Source: Cardinalis cardinalis (Eukaryota > Chordata > Aves > Passeriformes > Cardinalidae). From it: 64,000 nt of DNA. Below, piece after piece: positions 11,673 to 25,800 of the stretch; positions within the stretch are counted from its first letter, which is position 1, and each line of letters begins with the position of its first letter. Made by a program: the position numbers and the translations under genes. The stretch is from NCBI GenBank assembly GCA_014549065.1, contig JACDOX010000034.1, forward strand, positions 3,763,191 to 3,827,190, given 5' to 3'. Below the pieces are notes generated by a model. That model made no database searches and was not told where the DNA came from. It saw only the letters and a program-made list of their open reading frames with translations.

Positions 11673-14600
11673 ATAGAGTCAAAACCCCCCCCACTTACAC
11701 AATACATTCAGTAGGGGCAAGTCTTTTGAAAATAATTAAATGCTCAGGTTAAAATTGTCAAAATTGTTTATGCTCTATATTAGAAGTAAAGTAAGATATT
11801 TCAGTCAGTTTTGTTTATTAAAGCAGGATAAGGTATGTTATCAGAGTAACTCATCAACATAAATTTAAAGTGAAGGACTCTTTTGAGATCCAGAAAAGAC
11901 AGTTCCAAGTCTGTTAGCAACCAGGGATTCCCAGTCAATGTCACTCATGGACTTGAACATGGACATCCCCAAGGTGTGTCTCTGCTGTTGAACTGCCAAC
12001 ATAGATGCTTGCAAGTGGAAAAATTCACTTTTCAGCTAGCCCTAAATTCATGGTCTGGTAGGTATTGCTGAAAGAGGCCACCAGTGCAGAGGAAAATTGT
12101 GACCTTGTTTACACATAGCACCTACACAACTTGATAATGTGATCATTTAAGAGGAGAGTAACCCTGTTATTTAATTCCAGGCGTCAGACTTGGGGCCTTT
12201 AGGATGCAGACACCTCACTGATAAGCTAAATAAAGAAAGGACAGAGGAAAGCAGCCCCCCACCTCCAACATGAATCTTCACCTGAAATTATAAATGGACC
12301 ATGGCAGANTGGCTCTCCCTCTGGAAGCAGCACACATTTTGCCTCCTCACAGTCAGATAGCTCAGGTGTTCATTTCAGCAGGATGGTTTCAGTGGCTAAC
12401 TGATAAGTTAAAGCTGCCAGCTCAGCTGTCTGGATGCCAGCTTAGGACTCTGACTGGGGCACCTCGGTTCAGTGAGTAAGTCTCAGCAGTAAGCAGACTG
12501 TGACATTAGTATCACTCATTCTTTTCCTCCATTATATCTTCTAGGTGAGAGAATTTGTTCTTCATTTTCTAGTGAAAGCTTTTTTTTTTGGTACTCCTTG
12601 ACATCTTCTTTTCCTTTTGTCTAGGTTTTCTCTTGTCTTAAATATAATTTTTCCCCTTTCTGAAGTGCCATGTTAGTTTTCTGCCTGGATGTAAAGGCTT
12701 GATTTCAGCCATTTGGTTAGTGGGCTATAATTTATGCTTACATAGTGTTTTCAATCCTCAACTACCATAGGAATACTGATTAATGAATCTTTACAACTTT
12801 CCTGTGAGATAAGTCTAGCAAATCTTATACTACATTACTTCCTTTTCTTTTTCTTGCTTACAAAGGAGGGCGATACGTAAAATGAGAGCCCATACAACCC
12901 TTAATCTCAGTTTATTTAGGTTTTGTTATTTAACTTCATTATTAATACTCTTCTGCCTTCTGTTTTTTTTAAAGCCTATTTGAATCTTCATCTTTATTTT
13001 AAATCTATTTATTTTCTAGTTGTCACATACAGAGGTGACAATTAGAGGTTTATTTTGATCAACTTAATATGCACCTGACTGACTCTATGGTTGAAACCTA
13101 CCTGGTATTATCCATAACAATTACAATATCTTTACTTGGCTAGAATTAATGTGTTTCAGAAATTGCTGGTATTCTGTCATTTTTATCAAAGGCACTTTTT
13201 CTTATTTCATTTTAAAATGCCAGTTCTTTTATCCTTTTCAACTTTCATGTCACCTTTTGAGCTGCAAGGCTTTTATAAATTGAGTTTGAAGTATCTCCTT
13301 AGAAGTCTGTTATTAGTCATAGAGCAGAGTCATCTCTGCTTTTTTGTCTCTAAAGAGAACAATATCTCTTTGCAGCGGTACTTGATAAACACTTCCTACG
13401 ACAAATAAAACTATACTGCAGCACCATGGACCTTTAATGATCTGCTTTGTTTTCTTTTGGATGAACCAGAAGAAGGACAGAGCCCAGGGCTGGCAGAGTC
13501 AGACAAAGACACATGTAACTTGTTAGGAATGTTGTGTCATGGAGTGTTTTCTTCATGTTATGCTTTTGTGGCTAAGGGAGCCAAGTCACACTTGCTCTCT
13601 GTTTGCCAGAAATAACAGAAAGAAACTTCACTGTTGGTTCTTTTAAAAGACAAACTGTGATAAAAAAATAACTAAAGTTTTATTCATGTTTTTAAAAATA
13701 AACAGCCTGAAGAACATGTGGATCATGTTGGTCTGAAATCAGGCAAGTTTGTGTAAAAACCACATTGTTTTACTATTTATTTTCTTTATTACACCCATGA
13801 TCAAGATAAAGTCCAATCCAAAGTCAGTCTGGAGTATAAGAGAAGACAGACAAAGAAAGAGCAGAAAAAATTATGCAAAAGTGAAGTGACTCATCACACA
13901 CAGGTCAATGAGTGCCTCTGATTTCAGCAGAAATACTCATTTTATCCCAGCCTGACAATTTATTGTCAAAGCTAAGGCTGCTAAGGCCATGAACTCCAAA
14001 GCCGTATATCTCCAATGCAGCTGAATTTCCTGCATGCTGCGAGCAGGGATCTTAATTGTGCAGCCCTAATCCTTACTATTTTGGGGATTCAATTTAAAAC
14101 CCATCTAATTTTTAGTTTACTTGTTTATTTTTTATTCAAAATTTATATTTAGAATTGCAATATTTTTGTGATCAGGTTCTTCAACTTTATTAACAGAAAA
14201 TCTCAGATTTGACTCTACAACCACTTTTTTTTTTGGCTGCAAATGTAGATTTTAATTATTTAACTAAAAATTTTTTAAGATGCTTACCTAGGTTTTTCAA
14301 TTTGGATGAAAGACTTCTGTTTAATCTTTAATTTGGATAGAAAGGACAGAAGGATTCCCATGTCTGTGCTGGACTTCTCTTCCATATGGTTTCTTTACAT
14401 GCAAGGAGTTGGAAAGCTTGAATAAGTGAAGGATTGTTTAAAAGAATAAGAGGGAGAGAAGGCTATAATTTGGTATTTTCCACAGTCTCTTGCCACATTT
14501 GCAACACAGGATTAGAATTGAACAAGATATCATGGTTTTAAAGATATCAGATTTTCTGGGAACAAAATACTTACAAGGCACATCACCTGTTAGCTGGCCA

Positions 14601-17220
14601 AATGTTTTTGGAGTGAGAATGTGTGTGAGTATCTGTATGAATGTTCTGTTATTCATCTTCTTAAACTCCTTGTTTATAGTTCTAGTATGGATTTTTTTTA
14701 AAAAAGAGAAAAACAGACAAACAAAAAAACAAATGAAAAATTCACAGGCACTTGCTACAAATGCACACACTTTTGAGACAGGAACNATTGTAGACACTGA
14801 CAGAGTAATTTCCACAGAAATCTGTGGAAATACAAGATACCAAGATTTTTTCCCAGAATGTCTTTTATGTTCATTGGAGGTTTGTCCTGAATGTCGTCTG
14901 GTCCCAGAAGCAGCTGCATTTGTGGCCAGTGAGCACATTAACTTCTTCCTTTAGGGACTCCCAGCTGCACTCCTCAGCACCACTTCCTGAGTGTTCCCAA
15001 GCCCTCTCACTATAAATGCAGCTACACCAATCCTCCTCCTGCCCTGCCAAGACCAGTGCCTCATGACATTTTTGTATGAGCAACATCTTTTATAAATTTT
15101 ATGAATACATCATTTGCAAATTGTTCAGATGCTACACTGAGGGGCACAGAAGTGTCTTTAAGAGAATTTGCAGCTTTTACTGAAGCAAAACACCATCTGG
15201 AATAAACTATATGCTTGCCTACACAAGCCCACTCTGCTTGCTTCTGTCTCCTTGCAAAACTTCGGTATCTCTGTCACAGGCATTTTTATTCCACCTACTA
15301 TCTGTGGGACTATCTTGCTTCCCTTTAACTGCCAGAAAGTTTGGCATCTGGTCTGAGCTGGCAGGCTGAGTTCCCCTTGAATTCAGTGAAGTGTAAGGGG
15401 TCCTCTGGTTGAGGATGACTTGGAGGGGAGTCCCTTTCTGGAAAGATCTGCCACTCTGGGTCACAGAAGTAGCCTGAGCATCTAGCTCAAACACTGTGCC
15501 TGCATTAATGGATCCCATACAACATTGCTTTCCAGAGCACTTTACAGTAAAGAACACTGACTTTCCAGTGATAAATTGATGTGAAAATTACATTTACTTG
15601 TTATAGGAAATGGTGGCATAGGAAATCTCCACTCAGTTATGTATGCTGCCATTTTTCATATGCTTTCATAACCACCATGGAGCAGCAGTTCCTTTGTATA
15701 GGGGAAGAAATGACAAATATCTTAAAAGTCTTCCTCAGAGCCCCTGGGTTTTTTGTCTCAGCAGACAGTTTCTGCCAGCACACCTCAGACTGAGTGGAGA
15801 GATGTAGCATACTCCCGTTTTAGCACAGGCAGGGCTCTTCTCAATAGGATTTGTGAATGCCAACCTTTGCTTTATATCTTCTTCATTCTTTCTCTGCTGA
15901 GGCAAAACACCCAGTTATAAAACACCNCAAAGAGTTTTCTCTGGCATCTGGTTTCTAGGTGGATTCAGACTGCACAAATCTCACCCCAATGTGACGCGTA
16001 GTTGAAGGCACTTGGAAACACAGAGAGGGCTATCAGCCACGTGAATCTCACTGGATTATATTTCCCAGCATTAAAATGTTAGATATTCATACCAAGGGCT
16101 AAAGAAAGAGCTAATTAGGAAAAAATTTCTTTTAAATATTCAAATTTACTGAATAAAAAAGTCAGACTGCTGAAAGATCAAAGGGTTACATTTATTTTAT
16201 CGCTCTTAATGTTAGCTTTGTTGTTCTTATTAACAATATATGTGTTGCTATTTTCTTTTTATCCTGAAATTGTATTTACTCTCTCCTTTGGAGAAAAATG
16301 TTTTATTTCCCATCCTCTTCTTCCTGGGTGATCATTTGGAAAAGATACCAGCTCACATACAATGTTGGGGTACACTGCATTCTCCTGGTCATTAGGCTAT
16401 GAGAAGTTGTTCCCTTACACCTTAGAGAGTATTACAGTATAAAACAGGGGACACTATTCATACATACAAACAAGGAAGGTTCATGTTGGCAGGACCCTTA
16501 TCCATTGCCCTGAAGGTGGTGAGAAAGAGATCCTACACCCTACATCTACAGCAGCTTTGCACCCTTGGTCCATCAGAGGTGAGCTGACCACTCAGCAGAG
16601 CCGAGTACCCCTGCCAGGGTGGTTGGGCTGGGGTCTGCCACGAGAGCCAGCACCTCTGGAGGAGAGAGGATCTGTTGGAGCTTGCTCCTGAAACACCTCC
16701 TCCTCTGCATCTGCCAGAGCCCAGGACAGCCTTCTAGGATCCACCAGAGCAGCACCATGTCTCTGAAAGCAAGACTTTGCTCCTGTAATGCTGCGCTCTC
16801 TGCAGTCTTCAGCCATAGGGATTTCCCCCTAATTTCAGTAGGAATGACTCCAAGATTTGGTGACAAGTGGAGGAACGTGAAAAAAGAAGAATTTAAAAAT
16901 GCCCTAAATTTATGCACTGTGTTGTGCATTAAAGCATGTAATGACGCTGAAGGGTTCCAAGGAATTTGACAACAAATAAGGATCACTTGTATTAAAGGTG
17001 CAGTCATTCCTACCCAGCCACTAGCAGATCTTGTCAAATTTGTTTGAAGTCAACAAAAATCTTCCAGATGATTATGACTTCATTCAAATGCATGAATTTT
17101 AGGTTTTTAAAATTATATTCCTCATAATTTTTCTATCCTGTATGTTTTGGCTGTTCTATCCATGAGCTGTAAGACATAAAAAAATGGTTCTATACTTCAG
17201 AAAATATCTACCAATGAGGG
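11673..17220. other. Unique AT-rich non-coding DNA
   Basis: No gene or clear transposon. Overlapping open frames on opposite strands near 14.44-14.95 kb (166 and 154 codons) and near 16.57-17.04 kb (154 codons) have no recognised domains, and those I checked rely on TTG starts. The 16.56-16.75 kb stretch is visibly richer in G and C than its surroundings, but I see no exon structure in it. Confidence 0.5.
14808..14831. repeat. Perfect 10-bp inverted repeat with a 4-base loop
   Basis: ATTTCCACAG at 14808-14817 is followed by AAAT and then its exact complement CTGTGGAAAT at 14822-14831. This could form a tight stem-loop in single-stranded DNA or RNA. No transcript or protein-binding role is evident. 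Confidence 0.9.
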
Positions 17221-17242
17221 AAAGAAAGAAAGAAAGAAAGAA
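17221..17242. repeat. (AAAG)n microsatellite
   Basis: Five AAAG units plus two bases, a short purine-rich tetranucleotide repeat. Confidence 0.95.
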
Positions 17243-18149
17243 CAGCATGTTGGCTTTCTCAACACAAATATTCTCATTACAATTTCTAGCTCAAGTTCTG
17301 CAGATCCAAAAGATTTTGGCTCTCCTAACAACTAGAAGCAGAAAAAACTGCAGAAAAGGGATCAAATCAAAATACATGTGCCAGAAAACTAACTTTTATT
17401 TTTGAAAAACANTTTAAAAAATCATAATCAAATGAGAAATTTAAGAAAGCATTTCTGTGCATTACAGCTGTTGCCAAATAACTTCTCTTGCACGTCAGAT
17501 ATTTCTGTAAGTTTTCGATCTGAGGAGAAGCAGTAACCACAGTCGTTACAAAGCTGAGTTACAAAATAATCAATGTCCAAAAAAATAGTAATAAATGTTT
17601 CATAATTAACCATATGTTAATTTTCATATAACATAGTTTTAATGGGTTTAATCTTTAAATATTTAGCAATGGTGGGTTATTTGGCATAGGAGTTACTCAT
17701 TGATATGTGTTACACATTTTCATTTTAGTTTTAGTATAGTTCAATTTTTTAATTAGGAAATACATTTCTACATTTAAATATTGTTTGCTTTATAAAACAA
17801 ATAAAAGTGTATTTAATGTATTTATTACACAATTTTAAAAACCTATTTACCTGAATTAATAAATACCCTTCATCCTGCTTTAAGACCAGTTTAAACTTCA
17901 GGCAGAAATCATAAAGATTTAATGTTCGTGCTACGTATTTAATTCTTGATGCCTCAAATTCTTTTTATGATTGTTAAACAAGTTCAGTAACCAGATTGGT
18001 GTGGAATACTTGAATTTAAAATATAAAATTTTGTGTTAATTTTGCAGTGACAGGCTGTAATTTTAAATACAAATATGATGAAGAGAAAAACCTCATACAG
18101 TTATTTGAAACACCAGTACCTCAGGCAAACTGCCTACTGCACACATTTA

Positions 18150-18228
18150 TATCTTGCTGGATCAAAATAGGAGTTGAACTTGATGATCCTTCAAACTCAG
18201 TATATTCTATTATTCGATATGCACTTAC
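18150..18228 (+). mobile_element. Probable degraded CR1 3' tail (sense)
   Basis: The text GAGTTGAACTTGATGATCCTT, then CAAACTCAGTATATTCTATTATTCG, parallels the last part of CR1 elements: the 'TTGGACTTGATGATC...' block followed by an ATTCTATGATTCT-like terminal repeat. Only this tail is convincing, and the left boundary is a guess. It would be a heavily 5' truncated old copy on the plus strand. Confidence 0.6.
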
Positions 18229-18544
18229 AAGTCATTTGTTTAAATTATAGGAGAACTTTTCATCAGTTCAGAAATGTTATTGTAGACTACTAGTCTAGCC
18301 AGGTTAAACGCTCATGCTGAAGAATCTCACCCACTAATATTTCCCCTCAGGTTTTTACATTCAATTTAAGATACAATGTATCTTCTAAAACCGAGATCTA
18401 ATCTTAATCTCCAGATACAGAAGAGCAGAGGTCCCTGGTTATTCTCACCACTGAAATGTCTTCATTTCTATTATTGTGACAGTTTGTACCAAATAAATTT
18501 GGACTTTATTAACATGAATATTCTTGGCCATAAGCCATGAATAT

Positions 18545-18590
18545 TATAGGGCCATATTATTATAGGGCTATAAGCCTCAATGGCCCTATA
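18545..18590. repeat. Perfect 11-bp inverted repeat
   Basis: TATAGGGCCAT at 18545-18555 and ATGGCCCTATA at 18580-18590 are exact complements around a 24-base spacer. The spacer holds another TATAGGGC-type copy, so the region is a small cluster of related words. It may be a remnant of local duplication and inversion. Confidence 0.85.
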
Positions 18591-19707
18591 AACAAGAAAT
18601 CTCTGCTGTTAATGATGTAGTATTTGCATGTAGTGAAAAGTCATAGGATAGCACATGAGAATTGGAGCTACTCAGCCCACAAGGGCAGCAGCCAGCACTA
18701 ATTACTGACTTGAGCTACTGGCCTTATTTCCTCTACTCTGAGGGCTTCCTATTACACAGAGTACGAATGTTTCTGAAACACATTTCAAAGATGAAATAAA
18801 GCCAGTGACACTTTTGGACTGAAAAAACATAAGGATGATCATTATAAATTCTCAGCAGAGACTAATCACTTTTCAGTGCTGTTTTTTTCCAGGTTTTCCC
18901 ACTGTCTCACTTTCATCACTGAATCTTTATCTGTCTTCTCTTTCAAAATTCATATTACCTATCTCCCAGGTTTTAATTTGCAGAATCACCCAGACTCCAA
19001 GCATGGTTTTAATATTGAACATTTAGTAATTTTTAAAAGAAGGAAGAGGACACAGACCTAGAACTAGGTTAATAGAGTTCTGGTTTGATTAAATTTACCC
19101 TACTGTATTTCACATGAAGTCCTAAAGTCATAAGATAAAAAAAGAAATTATACTAAAGCTAATTGTATAAAATTATTTAGTGTCTGGATTTATCAGTGTT
19201 AATCTTGACGTACTTGATAGATTCCCTGACTGACCTCAGCTAAGTCTCACAAGCAGCTGGAAGANCATATTACAAAAAATACAAGACTTGTATAAACCAC
19301 AAAGCTTGTTCACGTCCTGTCAGATAAACAAAGGAAAAACAAAGGAATCCTGAGGTTTAATTAAACACACAGCGTATCTCCACAGAAACACCACAGGCTG
19401 CAGAGGGAGGCTGCACATGATTTCTGGTTAAAAGCCAATTCCTATGGTCTTCTTGCAGCAGAAATATTCCTTTCAGAAATAAAGAAACAAATGCTCTGGA
19501 ATTGCCACATGAGAAGAATCTGTACATTACAGAGTTGATGAACTGTGAGGACTGTTACAATTTCTGGCCACAAGTGATGGCACNGTAAGAAAGGTCTGCT
19601 GGGGGATGAAGCCTCAGAGGTGACCCCTTTCAATCCTGCTTTTCTTGCAAAGATGTGGTGACCTGGAGGGAGAGCAGAGCAGCTGTAAGTAGTGCTCTGC
19701 CTGCTGT

Positions 19708-19756
19708 GCTACACAGAGAAATGCTGGATGTGCTGGGTTGCTACACAGAGAAATGC
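19708..19756. repeat. Direct repeat of 17 bases with 32-base period
   Basis: GCTACACAGAGAAATGC occurs at 19708-19724 and again at 19740-19756, 32 bases apart. It is consistent with a short tandem duplication whose second copy is incomplete or diverged. Confidence 0.88.
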
Positions 19757-20097
19757 ACTGTTTCAATTTATACAGGTAAAAATAATAATTGACACATTTA
19801 TTTGTACATTCTTACCTTCTTGTGTTTTTCAAGAAGATCAAGACATTATGTCAGAATGCTTATGAAAAGCCTGTATACTGCTAGATTTCTCCTGGTGTAG
19901 CTCAGATATTTAAAGCATGTAAAGGGCAATCTTTACAGAAATAATTCATAAAGAGATAATGGGCTGGAATATTTTTGCCTGGTTTCTAAGGAAATGAAGA
20001 TTTTACAGTCCCTCTTCCCATTAGTTCCCCCACAGTCCCTATAACTTCTGGAGCTGTCAGGCAACTTCAACCACATTTGACAGGAACAGATGTCTCA

Positions 20098-20215
20098 CAT
20101 TTAAGAACATAAGAAGTCCCTCCCAACTCACTGCAGTAGCACATCTACCCATCCCATAGTCCACTATTGCAGGAATTTAAGAGGGCTCATTCCTGCCTGT
20201 ACCTTCCAGCAATTA
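20098..20215 (+). mobile_element. Possible ancient amniote CR1/L3-like fragment
   Basis: TTAAGAACATAAGAA followed by an ACATCTACCCATCCCATAGTCC-like stretch resembles the old amniote LINE text 'TAAGAACATAAGAA ... GTCCATCTAGCCCAGTATCC'. Similarity is patchy and the strand and ends are uncertain. It needs a repeat-library comparison to be accepted. Confidence 0.3.
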
Positions 20216-22609
20216 AATAATTTCTAACATATTTTGATAAAACCAGCAGGAGGGCAGAAGAGAGACCTCGAAATTAATGCCNTCTCTGAAATCCTCTTTG
20301 GAATTAAGTTTGATTAGACCTTCCTGGCAGCAGCCAGCTAATCAATAGATGGGTATCATGAGCCAACTACTGAGTGAGCATTTTGTAAATGGTGCCTCTG
20401 TAAAGCTGGCAGGGCAGGGAAGGACAGCTTAAGGGAGGATGACTGCTGGAAAGGAGCCAGGAGTAAGTATAACAGAGCTGGTGTACCTTGCCATGTTTGT
20501 TTGCTCATGCTTTCTGTGNTACTCTTCTAAAACATTTATGATGCTGACTGTTTGGCTTTATAAGTAGGCAATAGTAGTACTTTCAGAAGCCAAGCTAGTT
20601 TGCAGCTGGTCATCTCATCCCCTCAACATTAAAAGCAGAAGACAACCTAGCCAAAGCACAGTGAAATACATCTTCTAACCCATTTGTCTGAACACTTACT
20701 CTCACCAAGCCCCAGGAAAATGAAACCAAAGAAGGATTAAAAACAGCATGTGTATATAACTTAACTGTGAGTTGACTAAGAGAAAGGGTAGACGAGAACA
20801 GTCTTGAAACTTGGGCAACCGAAAAAAATACTTGATANGAAGAAAGAAGGTAGAAATCTAATGAAGGCAAATTAAATGGGTAGAAAGCCATTTTGAGGGT
20901 TATAATCTTTGCTTCCTTGTGGAAAAGAAGAAACACCAAGGCTTCAGATGGATAATTAAAACAGCACAAAACATGTAAACCTGGACATTAGAGAACACGT
21001 TCAGAAAGGTAAGGAGATGCTGTGAGTGTACGTGTTTCTATTTTCAATGGGGTTTTATCCACATTAATTTGCTTTTTTTTCAGATATAGCTTAGAGAAAT
21101 CTTGTGTCACATAAAATTTGGGAAGAAGTCATCAAAGTTTCAAAAGGACATCCTCTTTGACTTAAATCCAACTTTCTGTTGGTCAAGAGGAGGAGGGACT
21201 TTTCGTCTGAATTGGAAAAAAACAGTCATCATCTGGTATCTCATGTCATCTACCNTGACAGCTGGTGAGGGTATACACAGTAAGGGGCGCACAATGACAG
21301 ATGTACTACATCTGAGTGTGAGTCAAACCTGTTTCACAGACAGGCATCCATAACCAATCTCACTTCCCACCTGCCCCACACCCCCTCTCTGCGTAGTTGG
21401 ATGCTGCTGTGCCTCCTCAGTTTTCCTTTTCTTTCCTTTCCTGTCCTCTGTGAGACAACAGAGGTCAAGGAAAGGGGAGTGGGTAGAGCTACACTGGCCA
21501 CAGATTCACCACAGTTCACGCTGATGCCTGTGGTAGCTCAAACCTCAGACAGAAATAGCTCAAATATTTCAGCTAGGAGCAATGCTTCTCCTTGTTTTCC
21601 AACTGTTTAAAAATATTGGTGGCATACATGTGACTGCATCTGGGCATGATCAGTATTCTCAGAAAATTATTAATTAAACACCAATTATTTATGTAAATAA
21701 GAGACTACAGGATTTGCAATTTGTTGTGCTTGCTATTTAAAAATGTCACCCAAAATTCAACACTTGAATTCCCTCCCCAAGGATACAGCTAAATTCCCTG
21801 GTGTTTTTGATGAGCACACAGTTTAATTGATTTGGAGAATACTTTCCTATTCCCTGCCAAGATCTTTTTTTTTCCCCTTAAATGCAGTGCACCAATTGCT
21901 GGGTCAAGGCAAGAATCACATTGACCAGGTCTGTGAATCTATATTACATTAAGCCAATACAGTAATTTTATATACAGCAACCTTCAGAGCTGCTCAGAAG
22001 CTCTGAAAAAGACTTCTAAGAGGCTTTTAGGAGAATTAGCACTTGTAAGTAAAATGAGGGGTTATGTTTTTATTATAGGCCTTTTACTGTGTCTATGGGC
22101 CTGTGGAAAATTCTGCCTGTACTGCAGTGGAAATACATATGAAGAAATATAATTGTATTTTGACATGTTACAGGCAGTTAGATATGTTGATAGTTGGGTA
22201 GTTATGCATCATCTGTAAATAAATGTCTTCCATCCATCAAGCAAGCGTACAAGCAAAGTGTCACTGGAAAAATACACATTGCATTAATGCAATCTCTGAT
22301 GAAATGTTTTTCCATCTGTCAAAAAATTTGCCATAACAAATGGGAACTCTGCACAAGCTTTATTTTAATGTATGATTTAACACCAGGCCTTTTACATCGT
22401 AAATAGTTAGTAAAAAGAGTATTTCAATGAATTTTTATTGACCATTTATTTCAATGTGTAAGGTTTGATAATATCTCTTTCCTGTTTAAGAAAGACTGGG
22501 ACAGCATTCTATCTAACTCGCATGACACCAAGAAAACTTCCTCTTTGTGCTCTTNGACAGCAGATATGTTCTCAGCAGAGGTTCTGGCATCACTCTATAA
22601 GTTAGCACA

Positions 22610-22832
22610 TTATTAGGTATAAGGAAGAAGTCTTTTGCAATGATGGTGGTGGAACACTGGAACAGGTTGCCCAGAGACATGGTGGGTGCCCCATCCCTGG
22701 AAACATTCAAAGTGATGCTGTTCANGTGTCTAAGCAACTTGAATGAGCTGAAGGTGTCCCTGAGCATTGCAGGGGGGTAGACTAGATGACCTTTAAAGGT
22801 CCTTTCCCACACAAACTATTCTATGATTCTAC
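22610..22832 (+). mobile_element. CR1 LINE 3' end fragment (sense)
   Basis: The plus strand encodes the C-terminal ORF2 signature of CR1 (EHWNRLPRDMVGAPSLETFK near 22650-22712), followed by a short 3' untranslated region with CTAGATGACCTTTAAAGGTCC and the terminal ATTCTATGATTCTAC octamer motif at about 22819-22832. That motif marks the real 3' end of the element. Everything upstream of the ORF2 C-terminus is missing, so this is a typical 5'-truncated insertion. Two ambiguous bases near it and several substitutions mean it cannot be active. Confidence 0.93.
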
Positions 22833-25800
22833 AAATTCTCCTGGAAGACCACAAAGTAATGTGTGGGACAAAGAAGCTTCTTTCTTTAGTGAGTCTGGGT
22901 GGAGTAGCTAAAATGGGAAGGTAGACTGTCATTTTATGTACAATGTCCAGTTCCCTCTCATCACTGGGCTGAATGGTGGATGCCCTGCCCCTGCCTCTAT
23001 CCCAGTGTCTTCATGTGCTTCATTGCTAAGAGAGCTGCCACATGAAGAAGACTGCAAGTGCTTCCTGGGTTTAGCTCAAAAAAAGGCAAAGGAGTTTGGG
23101 CATATTTCTTCTCGTTTGTCTGGCTTCTCTGCATTGCAAGAAAGCATCAAGTATCTATGGCTACACTAAAGCACCAGTGCATCTTTCACCAAGGTTACAC
23201 CAGGAATGGACTTAATATTTCACCTTTTGGATGATGTGAAGGAAAGAGATTAATTTACAGGAATATTTCAGTATTTCTGATTAGACTATGACCTCGGCAG
23301 TGACAGTACGGCTGACAGTGAGAATCCTAGAACTTCAAAACATCTAGAGCTAAAAATTCTGAAAATACTTAAAGATCAACAACAGTGGGCAAACAGCACT
23401 ACAGTAGTGGCACCAGAGTTCAGTTTAATCAGGAACATTAAGCATTCATGCTGTAAAATTCTGGCTCATTGTGTTAGAATGTCTTCTACATGCAGAGACC
23501 GTAACAAAAAGCTGGTGGGTTGCCTGTAATGTAATCCCTACAGAAGCAAAGAAAGTTAAAATTTAGGATTACAGTCTTATTCAATGATACAGAGTTGCCC
23601 TTGAATCTCTTTGGGAGTTCAAGCAAGAGAACTGCATTCAGTTTTCCACAGAGTTCCAGATAATGAGACAGTGGGAAAAAAATGTGTTCTTTGTTTTGTC
23701 TACCTTCTTATTAATGTATATTTAAATATTTTAAGCAAAAAGCTTTTTTTGATATTTAAATATAGTGCTTCTTTTCTAATATCCACTGAATTTATTCTTT
23801 GAGTTTGCATAATAAGTTTCTGGCTCCATGAAGGAGGCTATAAATTCAGTATATTCTTTTTTATTTTTAATGCCTTTTCACCTCTGTAATAAGTACACTT
23901 GTTGAGAAATCTGGAAGCTCTAAAGATAAGAGTAGGTTATATATATTTTAGTAGTTTAAAGAAAGTGCCTGTTCTAGACCCTGGAAAAACCTTGTGAAGA
24001 AACTCATAGATTCATGCAAGGAACCTGCTGAAGGAAAAAATTGTTGACTCATTTCCCTGGTGAATTCTGAACTGAAGAATACAGTGGGAAGAGCTGAGAG
24101 GGGAAAAAAGCCAATTCTTATCTACAGGGTAGGTACCCTTTTTTTCAGTAGTATGCCTTAGTTCTACTAGAGCAAATCAATGATAAATGTGTGGAATTCC
24201 TATAAAACCAGTATTAGTTTATTTACAGACAGAGACTGATACACTAAAATCCAACAGGTGAGATCTTTAAACCTCAGTTTATTTTTTCTTTGCTTGTGTT
24301 TGCTGGAGATCTTATTGCTGCACAATCATTATTTTTCTGGTTTTCCTCCTTCTGGGCAATATGCTTTGAAATTTGTTACTGTGTTGTAACTCTTTTTCAA
24401 TAATTTTTCCATATACTCTTCCCTAGTCATTGGGTCTGACGTAGCTGTCCCTACATACTTTTATTTCATCCAAGTGCTTCATTTCATTGAGGCCCCATCC
24501 AGGAGATATTTTGAGGAAAGACAACGCAGCTGTTGGTGCTCTTGTGCAGAGTGCACTGCAGCCCCAGTCTCACACTGGGGTGTGCCATGGCTCCCCACAT
24601 TGCATACCCTACAAGGCCTTTTCAAATAAGCCAAGCTTCTGAGGAAGGCCTTGTGAATAGCCAGTCCTCTCCTGATCTGCTCTGGGTACACAGTCATAGA
24701 ACACAGTCAGATCTGGGAGCTGAGAATCCTTAAAAATCTTAGCCTAAAAAGCTTAGAGGGCTTCTAGAAGTGAGGTCAGAATGGATTTTGTATGGGACCC
24801 TGGGACAAAAAGACACTGGGATATGTGCTCTGCATACATCTTTGCCATTGCTGTTGCCATTGCAACAGCTCAAAGATTCAGTACTCAGTTCATAGATTCT
24901 TTTCTGGGCCTTTTATGAAGTCTAAGATATGAAAACAGCCGAGTGAGCAAGTGAACACCTTCTGAAGAGAAAAACCAGCTGGCATGTTAAATAAAACAGT
25001 TCTGCTAATACAGCCCTGGTGACATTTGCACAATGCACGCAGTGACACCTGATGCTGATGACTCGTATTCCAACACACTTGGAGTCTTACAGAAGTGGTT
25101 ATTTACTGCATTAGGCTGATGTTTTTTATTACCTTAAAGCCAGTGCTTTCTATTTGCTCTTAACAAATGTCATTGCGTTGATTTTTACGTATTCTCCAGT
25201 TTATATTATTTGGATTTTGACTCCACTCTTCAAAAGCTTCCCACTGNTTCAGACTGGTATCATACAGACATTAATGCAAATCACTGAATAAGTAATTCCT
25301 TGAAGTACTGAGTGGGAGTAATCCTAGGACAGATTCTTCCTGAACAAACCAAGACTACCCAGGAAAATAAGCCATTGATAACAGTGCATTGAACTAGATG
25401 TCAATAAGAAGCATCACAGATGGAGGAAGGATGAGAGTAATGATTCAACAAAAGACAATAGCTGGAGCAGCACCAGGCTGTGAAAGGTTTTAATGATAAA
25501 TAGATTTTATTTAACAGTGAGAAGTATATGTGAAGAGGGACACACCACTTTGGGCTTCAGGGTTATTTTTCAGCAGTGGCATGTGGAGAAAATTCTTTTC
25601 AGCAACAAAGTGAATAGAGTTCAGAATGATAAAAGAACGTGGTCAAATCAAGAGTGTAAAATAGAGTTGCATGAGAAGCTGAAGTGTTTAGAAAGAAAAA
25701 TTCTAGGTGCTCAAGATAATGGACAAGAAAAACCTATTTAATAAAGTAATACCTAGGATGAAGCAACCAGCTCTCCACATGTACTTTGCTTATAAGCTCT

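Larger units (their letters stand above)
17243..22609. other. Unique AT-rich non-coding DNA with small relics
   Basis: No host gene recognised. The block at 17.6-17.95 kb is especially rich in A and T. Two probable degraded LINE tails and one 32-bp-period duplication within it are listed separately. Confidence 0.5.

Noticed and set aside
14438..14954. Overlapping open frames of 166 (minus) and 154 (plus) codons
   Set aside because: They overlap on opposite strands, the plus one starts with TTG, and neither has a recognisable domain or exon context.
16573..17037. 154-codon minus-strand open frame
   Set aside because: It starts at TTG and shows no domain. The locally higher GC content makes stops rarer.
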